A DNA stretch of 64,000 nt, taken from positions 6,030,906 to 6,094,905 of the forward strand of contig NC_044290.2 in the NCBI RefSeq assembly GCF_004027225.2. The letters run 5' to 3'. Under the pieces are notes generated by a model. The model saw nothing but the letters and a program-made list of their open reading frames with translations, searched no databases and was not told the origin of the DNA. This stretch comes from Strigops habroptila. Taxonomy: Eukaryota; Chordata; Aves; Psittaciformes; Psittacidae. Each line of letters starts with the position of its first letter. Positions within the stretch are counted from its first letter, which is position 1. This document shows, in pieces, positions 24,901 through 35,155 of this stretch. The translations under genes were made by a program, and so were the position numbers.

Positions 24901-27900
24901 ATAGAGGGGAAGAAGAAGGGAAAGTGAGTGTGTAATGCTTAAGTTGTAACTGGCTGGATGCTGCTGTGAAATTCATGTTGCTCAGCAATGTGAGGGGACA
25001 AAACAACTTCCATCTCCTTAAACTCCTTAGAAGTGCCCCTTGGTTCTTCTCTGTCAGGTCACTGGAGCTGAAGACTGAACAGCCCCAACCAGACAAAGTT
25101 CTGGCACTTGCTACCTTTCCAGGAAATCCCTTATGCTTTCCCTCTTAACTGCATGATAGTCTTTTACCTCAAAGAAATAATAATGAGGTCTTTTAAACTG
25201 CTCAACTTGTCATGTTTTGCTTTCAAACTGCAAATCAAGAGTGGCCATTTTGCTGCCCGGATCTTGCCTTGGAATCTTGCAAGTGGTGGTTGCCAGACCC
25301 TAAACCAGTCTTTGTGGCTGTTTTGTGTTTTATATTAGGGGATGGTTTCATTCTGTTCTCTGCCACCTTGCAGCCAGTAAGAATTCTGGTCTTTTGGCTT
25401 TGATATTTCAAGCCTGTTTCTCCTCAAACGCAATACTCCTGATGTGTTTTGTGAACTCTTTTGAAGGTGGAGGAATATTGAATCTTGTCTCAACCTTTTC
25501 TTTCAAAAGAGGTGCTAATACGTGATTTAAACTCCTTTTTCTTCTCAGTTGTTTGAATGGCAGTTTCTAAACCATTTTCTTGTCAGCCTTCCAGCCTAGG
25601 AAGGATTTCACTTACTGCTTTGTAAGGGATAAGAGGATTTTGAGCTCTGCTTTCTTCCACTTGCCGTCGCCTTTGTGGGCCGAAGCGTGGCTCTCTGAGC
25701 TTGCAGGGTCTCCACAACCACGCTTCATGTCCCCAGTGAGCTTTGCTTTATTGACAGAGCTCTTTGAGTCTTATTTCTCTGCTCATTTTGTTGCTTTGAT
25801 TGCCAGGAAACTCGAATTTGGTCTATGCTGTTATCCGGAAGCGGAACGTGTTTCACCAGCTGGCCAACCTGCCCACGGACTCACAGGCCATCCAGAAGGG
25901 GCTGCAGCGCAAGAAGAGAACTCCGGAGCCTATTTCTCGCACCAACTCCCAGGAAGGGGTCTCCATGGAAGGCTCCCGTCCTGCTGCCCCTGCAGAGCCA
26001 GGGACACTGAAGACAAGTTTGGTGGCTACTCCAGGTCAGCTTTAGTTTACCTTTGTAACAGGAGAGAGGTTTGTTTTCGCTGGGAGATATAGTGTGGACT
26101 CACCCTTTCGCTGGGTGTGGGAGAGATTAGGAGTTTACATCTGGGAATGACTTAGTGCCTTTCAGGCCGAGTTTCACATCAGTTTGCCCAAGCTGATCAC
26201 AAACAAGTCAAAGTAAACTGCCTTGAGCTTCTCTCTTCTCAAACTTCATGGCCACGTGGCCTAACCTTGACCTTCTGCCTCAGTTTAACTATATCCATGA
26301 GAACCTGTGCTCCTCTTTAATCAGGGAGCGTTTTCTTAGGGACAAATGGACTCCTTTGGGATGGTGAAATCAAAGCTTGATCTTACTTTTCCTGTTGAAA
26401 TGAGAGGGATTTGGTTGTCAGCAGATGCATAAGGTGTCTGTGCATGTTAGCACAAAGAGCCCCCCTGCTTCTAAGTGTGTTTAATTCACTTGTATTCCTG
26501 AGCTTTGTCTCTTTTGAACATAGGAATTGACAAGCTGACGGAGAAGTCGCAGGTCTCAGAGGATGGGACCATGCGTTCACTGGAGCCTGAGTCTTTACAA
26601 TCATCACCAGAGGGTAACCCCCCCTCAGCTGTGAGCGATGGGGAGCCCTGGAGCGGGGTAAGGCCGGACAATCTGGTGTGCAGGGAAGGGCTGGGGTGTG
26701 ACATGAACTCAATGGGGGACTGAGAAGGAGAGGTCTGGCTGGCCCTTAGAATAAAAGCATCCTATTAGAGGCAATATGCACATGTGCACTGTGCTGGCAA
26801 ACACCGTGGTTCACAAGTCCTCTTGCATCATGGTGGGTGTTTCAAATCCGTGCTAGTGACACAAGAGCTGGGACACCAGAGGAGTGAGCTTTCACCACCA
26901 TGAAAGCTACTGATGGAGCAGCAAGTGCAGCATTGCAAAGGGATGTATTCCTGGGCTGGAGGCTTTCAGCTCAGATTCTGACTGCTGCTGCTTTTTCCTC
27001 TCCCTTCTTTCTGGGTGATCATCTGGCTGATGTTGTGAACAGTGTGTTCCCATGAGGGCTTGGCTGAGATGCTGTTCTCAGAGTGGAGGCTGCTTGGCCA
27101 TGTAAATGAGGGAGAGGCTTTGTGGTCTGTGCATGAAGGCTGTGCCGGCTCTGGTGGCAGTGTCAACCTTCTGGCATTTGATAGCTTTTCCCATCAAGAG
27201 CTCTAAACCAACCACCTTCCCATTTCAGTGCAGCAGCAGTGTCTTCCCTGTGAGGGTGCTGAGGCGCTGGCACAGGGTGCCCAGAGAAGCTGTGGCTGCC
27301 CCATCCCTGGCAGTGTTCAAGGCCAGGTTGGACACAGGGGCTTGGAGCAACCTGCTCTAGTGGAAGGTGTCCCTGCCCATGGCAGGAACTGGATGAGCTT
27401 TAAGGTCCCTTCAACCCAAAGCAGGCTGGGATTCTATGGGGAGAATCATCACTGCTATCACACTGTGCTTCAGGCAGCGTGCTCCTGTCTCCAGGGCTTG
27501 TGGTGGTTCAGACTAGCTGAACATTGTCTTCCTTCTGTGCCCCAACCTGCTCCCAACCTACTCAGCTAAGATAAATGAGTAAAAGATACTGGATATGTTT
27601 TAGGATACCCACGCTTGTGACTGATTTACTTTCCTTCCTTTATCTCTTTGAATGTTCTCCCTTTTTCAGCCATAACCATTTCAAATACGTCTTGTGAAAT
27701 GTTCAACTTCATATTTCCATGTAATTCCATCTTACTTCTCCTAAATGTGCCAGCTGGCTGGCAGCTGTGAGGGGGCAAGGGCTGTGGGAGAGGGAGGAGG
27801 AAAGAGGAAGGAGATGCGGTCATCTGCAGGAAATCAGAGGGTTTTATGCCTTTATGAATTTTATTTTTAGAAGCTTGATGAGGGCACAGCACTGAAACTG

Positions 27901-30303
27901 AACAGGCTGAATGATAAGGGTTGTAGCTGCAAACACTGCAGAGTAATATTGCTGTTTAGCCTTTGGAATGAACTGAATCCCTGAATATCCCAGGACCAGT
28001 TTTACTTACCCTTCTTGGCCTTTCCTGGTCCCAGATGAAGGCCCATAAGGTCAGCAAGACGTCTTAAGCACACAATTATGTTGTTATTAAGTGAGATCTT
28101 GGCTGAGAACTTGCAGAAAGGTTTTCTTCCTCCAGTAGCCCATGAAACATAATCACAGGTCATTACATCTCGATCCAGTTTGAGCTGTTTCCCAGTCAGA
28201 AAAGACTGGTACAGCACTGCCAGCTTCCAGTGGGTTGCAGCACAGCTCTGCCCCAAGCCTGCTGTGGCTGGTTGCAAAGGTGATGTAGGAATGAAGCCCT
28301 GCATGTGGAGGTGCAGGATGGCTGTGGAAGGAAGTGCTGTTCCCATTTGTTTTGTAGAAAGGTCAGCTCTAAGACTACGTTACTTAGGAGTAATGAATGG
28401 TGCAGGGTGCATTGCAAAAGGAAAAAGCCTCTCCATTTTTACATCATGCAGAGATTAATAGTGATTTTAAAGCTGTGGTCTTCAGCTGTTCAATCCCTGT
28501 GTTAAAAGAAAGCACTGTGTCTGGACAGGCTTTGTCAATCCTGTTTTAGCTTCCCACTGTGGATTGTTCCAACAGAGCGTCAGCAGCTGTGACCTTGCCA
28601 GAGGCTCCTACAACTTAACCCCATCAAATTGCCACTCTGTGGGTCAAAGCATGTGGTTTTGGTGATGGAAGGTCTGGTGGGTTTGATCTCTTCTGTGGGC
28701 AGGCTGAGCTGTGTTTCCTAACACTGCTCTGGGAAAACTGGGGGGAAGTCAGCAGGAAATGGGTGTATTTCTTGCTCTAAACTGGGATTTGCTTTTGTTT
28801 GCTGTTTTAATATGTCCTATTTATTGCCAGGAGGCATCACACCCCCGGCGGGATCGAAGGCGTCTCTCCAGTGCATCCTCCAGTGGGCAGTGGACCCCAA
28901 CTCCTGACTGGGTAAGGGAATGGGGACAGAGGAAATCAGTGAGGATAAGAGTTGTGGCAGAAATGCCACACACACCACCCGTTTCCCCTGCTTGAAGGAC
29001 TCCCCACAGGAGCATTTCCCCATGGGGAATGTCTTTGACTTGTGGTCCAAGCTCTGGAAGTTTATCACCATCTTTTGCTTTACCTGTTTTAAACCAATTC
29101 CTTGTTAGTTCCATTGAGTGGCTCATAATTGTAGTGCTGTTGTGCACTCAGTTCATCCACCACCTTTGTGCTTTTTGTAAACCTCCTTTGTTGTAGAGAT
29201 AGTGGAGATAACCATAGATCAGCTCATTCCCCTGTGGGCTTTCCTCCTCACAGGTGATGTCTTGGAAGTCAAAGCTTCCCCTGCAGACAATCATGCGGCT
29301 CCTGCAGGTGCTGGTCCCTCAGGTGGAGAAGATCTGCATCGACAAGTAAGTAGTTTTGGAGAGCAAGGGCTGTGCAGTGTGTCAAGAGCTCTGTGAGGTT
29401 GGCAGAGTTTGAATTTGGAGTGCCTCTGGGGGAAACCTTGTAAAGTATCATTGAAAGCATCATGGTCTCATGTTATTTTGCTTGCCAAGCTCCTTGTTTG
29501 ATCCCTTCACAACTCCTTTTTAGACTGAAGGCTGTGTGTGTTCTTGGTGGCCACAGTCACTGTGTTTAGCCTGCTGCTTTGTGCTGCAGCACTTTTGGGG
29601 GTGTCTATGGGCCGTGCTAAGGATGTTGCTCATCTGTCTCTTGGCAGGGGTCTCACTGATGAATCAGAGATCCTCAAGTTCCTGCAGCATGGCACACTGG
29701 TGGGGCTGCTGCCTGTGCCTCACCCCATCCTCATCCGCAAGTACCAGGCGAACTCGGGCACTGCCATGTGGTTCCGGACCTACATGTGGGGAGTTATTTA
29801 TTTGAGGTAAACCAGTTCTTGGTCTTTTCCAAACTTTTGGAGGGCCTGGAGAGAGCATTGCATGTGCTTGGCTAGCTCTGGATTGTCTCATATCTACAGG
29901 ATGAAAAGATGTCATTCCCTCGGAAAAGGCTGCTCCAAAACTTGGTTTGAGTGAAGGGAGCTGCTCTGGGAGCACTGCTTGTTTGGGAACTGGCAGCAGC
30001 AGCAGCAGGGAGTAGAAAAGCTGCCTAGAGGGGATGGTGAAGAGACTTAATGCAAAGCTCTGGCTTGTGGGATGCTGTAAACACTGTCATCCCTCTAAGG
30101 TGCATTGTCTCTCAACCAGTGATTTCCTCTTTTGCAAAGCTGAAGGCATCCTGTGTAGGCAGCTCCTGTAACCTCAGCTGTGAGATTGGAATTCCATGTA
30201 CCTGCTCACAGGGAGTAAAGTGGCTCTTGTCTTTCTCAGGAATGTGGATCCCCCTATCTGGTATGACACAGATGTGAAGCTGTTTGAAATTCAACGGGTC
30301 TAA
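3580..30303 (+). CDS. HID1: HID1 domain-containing protein, complete, 19 coding exons
   Basis: Exons: 3580-3645, 11270-11419, 13406-13576, 16216-16329, 18961-19067, 19545-19661, 20385-20607, 21000-21056, 21153-21293, 21678-21768, 22376-22527, 23785-23863, 24486-24650, 25807-26034, 26524-26657, 28831-28911, 29254-29345, 29648-29806, 30240-30303. They sum to 2391 nt, giving 796 residues, and every phase joins. Human HID1 is about 788 residues. The protein begins MGSADSKLNFRKAV, with Gly2 fitting the known N-myristoylation, and ends KLFEIQRV. Most of it matches remembered human HID1 almost residue for residue, for example WDQFWADTATSVQDVFALVP (32-51) and WRGFFWSTVPGAGRGG. The divergent part is a Ser/Pro/Glu-rich stretch at about 565-690 (exons 14-16), probably a disordered loop. 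HID1 is a peripheral Golgi/TGN protein needed for dense-core vesicle formation and neuropeptide sorting. It has no signal peptide. All donors are GT; exon 3 uses a weak GTCTGT, and the human Gln after GRGG is absent. Confidence 0.96.
3646..11269 (+). other. HID1 intron 1 (7.6 kb)
   Basis: This is the longest HID1 intron, bounded by a CAG|GTGAGG donor and a TTTCCACAG acceptor. Apart from the GC-rich 5' end and one minus-strand CR1 fragment, I recognise no exon, RNA gene or other mobile element in it. First introns often carry regulatory elements, but none can be named here. Confidence 0.8.
9307..9531 (-). mobile_element. CR1 LINE 3' fragment in HID1 intron 1
   Basis: Begins TCATAGAATCAGACTGGTTT and continues GGGTTGGAAGGGACCTTAAA, the reverse complement of an avian CR1 3' end. 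On the minus strand it retains a short frame reading RRWHRVPREAVAAPSLAVFK, a remnant of the 3' coding end of CR1-type LINEs. Only about 225 bases remain. It is similar to the fragment at 27238, so both belong to closely related CR1 subfamilies. Confidence 0.88.
27238..27440 (+). mobile_element. CR1 LINE 3' fragment in HID1 intron 15
   Basis: Plus-strand copy ending GGGATTCTATGGG, again with the frame RRWHRVPREAVAAPSLAVFK, identical over this stretch to the copy at 9307-9531. It is 5'-truncated to about 200 bases. It lies between exons 15 and 16 of HID1 and shows no sign of being spliced into the mRNA. Confidence 0.88.
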
Positions 30304-31945
30304 GAGAGCACTTACCTCTATGAAGAGAAATACACTGGATCTAAGGACTGCTGTGTGCTGCTTCATCACAGCTATTCCTGCATTTCACACCCAGCTGAGA
30401 GACCAAAAGGACAATCACTTCATTTACCTCCCTGTCATTTAAAGCTTTAACTGGGACCTGCTTGGACATCCCTCCCCCCAGCTCACTTCTCTTCCCTCAC
30501 CCTTCACCAGGACCCTTGAGTGAAAGATGTCTAAGGGGTTGTGCATTGTTGTGGTTGCACTAGAAATCAGGTTGTACTTAGCTCTTCTGTTACTCTTTTG
30601 CTCCTGGATATGGTTTGGAACCCAATCTGACCCTGTCCTTGCCTTGGTCAGAGTCAGCACGTAATTGAATAAGACTAGCTGTAAATTGGGTGCAAGGGAG
30701 AAGCTGCTATTCCTGCAGGAGATGGGGGTTTGGAAACTGCAGTTGCTTCCATGTGGCTCCATAAAGTTTCCGGGGCATCCCTTCTGGCTGCAGGTGTCTC
30801 CCTGCTCTCAGTTACATATTGGTAGGGAAATTATCCCATCCAATGAAAGGAGAAGTTGCTGAAGGAAAACTTTGTGTCTCAGTTCTGAATCTCTCTACTC
30901 CTTTCCTGGAAAGCTGCTTAAGAAGTTTTGTAGGAGCTCGTGCTTTGGTGTGGCAGGAGAAGTTTTGCCTTGGCTTCCAGGCCCAGCAGCCTGTCCTTTA
31001 TGATGGGCTGTTGCAATGGAGCATGTGCCACTTTGGAAAGCTCTGCTTAATCCATGGGAGCACATACGGAGGAAGAGACTGGCTCAGTGAGAGCAAGAAG
31101 GGACGTGACTGTTAAACTCCCTTAGTCTTCTCCTGGTGACTGAAAGGACAGTGTCACCTGGGTTTGAAGGGAACCATATCCTTCCGTCTTTGCCTGGCAG
31201 GCTGATGCAAGGCAGGGAGTGGAAGGGTCTTTTGCACACTACTGTTTAAGGCAGGGGTTTGAGGGAAGCACTCAGGGAAGTTGTAGGAGGAATTTGGAAG
31301 TTGTTGGAGGAAAAGCATCTCCATGTCAGTAGGGACTGGAGAGTGCTGAGGTAAAGTTCCATTCTTCAGGGCATTTTGCTAGTGACCAAGTTATCACATC
31401 TTGAATGTATTGGATCCCAAGCATGTGAAATCTTGGAAGCCAGAACCTGGAATTGGTGGGAGACCCACTGTTGCTGGCTTTGGTTCAGCAGCATGGGATA
31501 GGTGGAGACATCCAGGGGTTTGAGTTGCATTTTATGCTCTGTTGGGAGGGACTGCTGTGTTAGACCTACGTGGTCTTTAGACAATGAAATGTGAGGGGTC
31601 CTGTCAGGAACTGAGACCTTTCTCTCTCCACCAAAGCTTAGTCCATGGTGCTCTGGTATTCAGGCTCTTGAGAGGATCACTGACCAGAGGTGAGATCACT
31701 CCATGGAAACTGGTCCCACACATTAAAGGGAACAGGCATGGCACACACTTGTAACCCTTGCCTGAGTTTTGAAGCTAGAGTGATAGCAACATGAGTGTCC
31801 TCTCTTAGAGGGAGTTCTGCTCTAGTGAGCTGCTGGCTCCTGCTGGCTTGTAGTCAGGGGGTTTCCTCCTTTGGGCACTGGAAGTGGGGCTGGGGTCCCA
31901 GGCCAGTAGAAAGCTGAAATAAAAACTGAATGGTTTTCTTGAAGG
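30304..31945 (+). other. HID1 3' UTR (inferred)
   Basis: From the TAA stop of HID1 the first canonical AATAAA on the plus strand is at 31918-31923, implying a 3' UTR of about 1.6 kb in the terminal exon. No splice-site pair or coding exon is evident within it. Earlier ATAAAG-type sequences, such as CCATAAAG near 30761, are weaker candidates for a shorter form. Confidence 0.55.
31918..31923 (+). terminator. Candidate HID1 polyadenylation signal AATAAA
   Basis: First AATAAA after the HID1 stop on the coding strand. A T-rich downstream element is only weakly present (GGTTTTCTT follows within about 15 bases). A variant GATAAA near 32368 could serve a longer form. Confidence 0.45.
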
Positions 31946-34387
31946 ATAAGAAATACGTGAAACAGAGAGAGGTTATTCCCCCACCCACCTCCCATCTCCA
32001 ACCCACTTTGCCATCTAGCACTACTCCCATCCTGACCTCATCCCTGCTCTGATGCAAACAGGGTGAGGTCCCTGTTTTACTTGGAATCTCTCTCATATAT
32101 AAGAATGTGATTTGGTGGGGCCAGCCTCTGGTTGTGTGGCACTCACACCTCACAGCTGGAATGGGGCATCCCGTGTCCCGTGTGCTTGCCTCTTCCCTCC
32201 CATGGATCTGCTGGTTCTCATGATCTCTTCCGTCCTCTCTTTTCTGCTTTGTTTCTTTGTGAGTTCCTCTGGAAACCTTTCTGTTTTGTTTCTTGGTGTT
32301 TGGAGTCTGATACTTGTTCTGTGGAAATCAACTTGCACTGTAAACTATTTGCTTACTTACAGAGAGAAAGATAAAGATTATCTGAAACATGCACTTGGTT
32401 GCTGAGTTTATTTCCAGAGAGACGTTTATAATCTTGTTTGATTTATGCTGGGGTGAGTTGTGCTACTAGGAGACCGTGTGCTGGCTTCCTCTGCAGTGTG
32501 TGGATTCTGTGTTTTAATCAGAAATGAAGATTGGCCTCTGGAAAATGAGCCTGAACTGAGTGGTTTGGGCCCTTTCTGTGTTTATGGCATGAGACATCAT
32601 CAAAGGTAACTGCCTCAAAGGGTACAGAAGAGAAACTAGATCAAAATAGTCTCCCAGCTTTGAAGCATGTACTAAAACTATGCAGTTCAGGCCCATAAAA
32701 CAGGCACCCTGGCCCTGGTAGAGCTCTGGAGGCCATTCATGGGTGGCAGATGACAAAGGAGCAGGTAGGTCACTGACATGTCCTGGCTGTGTTGGATTTG
32801 GGAGTCAAGGCTAGCTCACTGCTCACTAGGCTTTGGTTACTGTGCCCTGCTCTGCCCTCAGCCTTGTGAAGGAGCCAAGGGCAGTTTTAACTGCGTGCAA
32901 ACTGTGTGTTCAGGGGTTTACCCCTCCTGCAGGTAGACACAAATCAGTCCAGAGATAAACCTCTCCTAAGTGAAAGGGCTGAAACCTTGGACCCTACATT
33001 TCTCTTTGGCCTAGAAGAGTGTTTCTACTGTTGCTCATTGTGGGGTTTCTTACTTTCATCTGCAGTGTTGGAACTGGATGATCAAGCCTGGAGGGCCCTG
33101 ACCACTGATCTATAGTGGCTGTGGGTAAGAGTTGGCCCTGGTGGGCTTCATTGCTGTTCATGCTAATCATGAATGCAGGTATCCCATCTGTTTACCAGCA
33201 AGAAATCACAAGTCAAGTTCTCTTTCAGTGCATACTTGCACATAAAATCTGTGACTTCATGTTTTATCTCAGTGGGAGACCTCCAAAGCCACCTCTAGGC
33301 TCAGTAACTTAAACAGTGTTTTATCTGTTATGCTGCAGACAAAACCCAGTCCATGGGTTTGCCCATGAAGTACATCATTGCCTGTCTCTGAGCTGTCAAT
33401 AACTAGGAAGTTTTGGGTTCATGTTCATCATTTGAAAGAGCCAGCCCTTGGCATGTGTCTCCTGTCGATCCCTTGGCACAAACTGTGACCTGAGAATAAT
33501 GATTAACTTTCCTGGAGCCTCATTTATCCAGTTATTATTTCTCACGACATGTTTCTGTTGACACAGGCCTAAGTAAAAACGTGTATTGGGCAAAGTTCAT
33601 GCTCGTGCAGTCATTCTCACATGTGTTTTCACAGGCAGGTGCTATCACTGCCTGAATGCTGAATCCTAAGGGGAGCTGTGTGTGCTCAGGAGTTTCCAGC
33701 TCTCATCCCTGTTGCTGTCTTGGGAGAGTTTGCTTTTCTAGGGGATCACAACCCCACTCCTAAGTAAGCTCTGGTCTTAAACCTGCACTTGTGGGATTGA
33801 TTTGTAGAGGAACAGAAGCAATAATGTAAATGCCTTTTGTACCATGTTACTTTGGCCTTGGTTGAGGGTCATCAAAGGTTTTGATTGTAAAATAAGGCCA
33901 GCTCTTAAATCTCCTGTAACCTCCGAGTGCAAGAGTGGTGGAAGTCAATGTCAGTTCACTTTGAGTGTGGTCTTTGAGTGCAGAGAGACCCAGAGATTTC
34001 ACAGGATAACACATGAAAATTCAATCTCTATTTATTTCCATTCATCAGGCTCTGTATTCGGGACCCATAGTCACAAGCCCCATGTGCTTTCAAAGCATCT
34101 CCTGCAGAACAAGTACTGATGGGTCTTTGATCAGGCTGTGCACGTGTTCCCTTACGGTGCACCTTGTGAAATGTTTGTGGATGTGCAAAGCAGCAGTGGG
34201 ATCAAAGTGTTGGGATAGGGAGGGATTCACTGAGGATCTGTCAATAGCTCTTGAACTAGCTGCATGTGCAAGGGTGAGAGCTTTGCGATACATACTGGTG
34301 CTAACATCATGGATGAGCAGCATCAAGTGAAGATCAGCCCTAGGGCTTCTCACTTGAGGCTCTGTGAGTGCCTGTAAGGAGAAAGAG
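31946..34387. other. Convergent intergenic region between HID1 and OTOP3
   Basis: The two genes point at each other across about 2.4 kb. I see no coding exon, mobile element or RNA gene here. Several alternative AATAAA/TTTATT motifs occur on both strands, for example TTTATT at 34031-34036 for a longer OTOP3 transcript, so 3' ends could overlap. Confidence 0.5.
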
Positions 34388-34393
34388 TTTATT
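34388..34393 (-). terminator. Candidate OTOP3 polyadenylation signal
   Basis: Plus-strand TTTATT, reading AATAAA on the minus strand, is the first canonical signal downstream of the OTOP3 stop, about 765 bases away. No intervening splice signals stand out. Confidence 0.45.
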
Positions 34394-35155
34394 CTCAGTA
34401 AAGCAAGGTAATGTTACAGCTTCTGGTTCTGATCATGGGAGAAGATGTGCTGAACCAGTGCAGGTCTGAAGGCCTGTCCTGCTCTTCAGTGCCGAGAGCT
34501 AATGGAGCTTGGCACTCAGTGGGGCTGGCTCCTACAGGACTCACACAGGTTGATGTGGATTGCCAGGAACAATCAGAAACAGTCCCTGTTCTGACCATTA
34601 AAGCAGCTACCAACTGCTTTTTGAATATGATGCATAAAGTGTGTGCTTGGATCATTTCTGAATGCCTGTGGCTGTATGTGCTTCTAGTGGGGCTGGGAGT
34701 GATAGAGCTCTTCTGTGCTGCAGGATGACAGGTTGGGGAGCAGTTCTGGGACTGGTGGGGCTTGACTGTGGATATTTGAAGCTCTATGGAGTGTAGGTCA
34801 CACTTTGTTGCTTTGGTTGAAGGCTGCTCTTGTGTTCTGGAAGGTTTCAGCAGGAGCTGGTCAAGTCCTACTTGCTGCCATGCAGCATCCTCTGTCAGAC
34901 TACCAAAAAGCCCCAGCATCCAAGCTTCCTTAGAGCAGCAAGACAGTTTGTTTATGGGCTTTGAGTCTATGGAGATAAAAGCAATATAACCCAACCTCCT
35001 TTTCTTCTGAAACTCAAAGGTGTTGTGCAAGGAGAAGTCAAAGCAGAAGCTGAAGGGAAAAAGCTTAACAGCTTCCATGTGCATATCCGCTGCTTCCTGC
35101 ATCTTTGTTCAGCATCACTGTTCCACCCCAGCCCATGGGTGGGGGTCGGCGTGGG

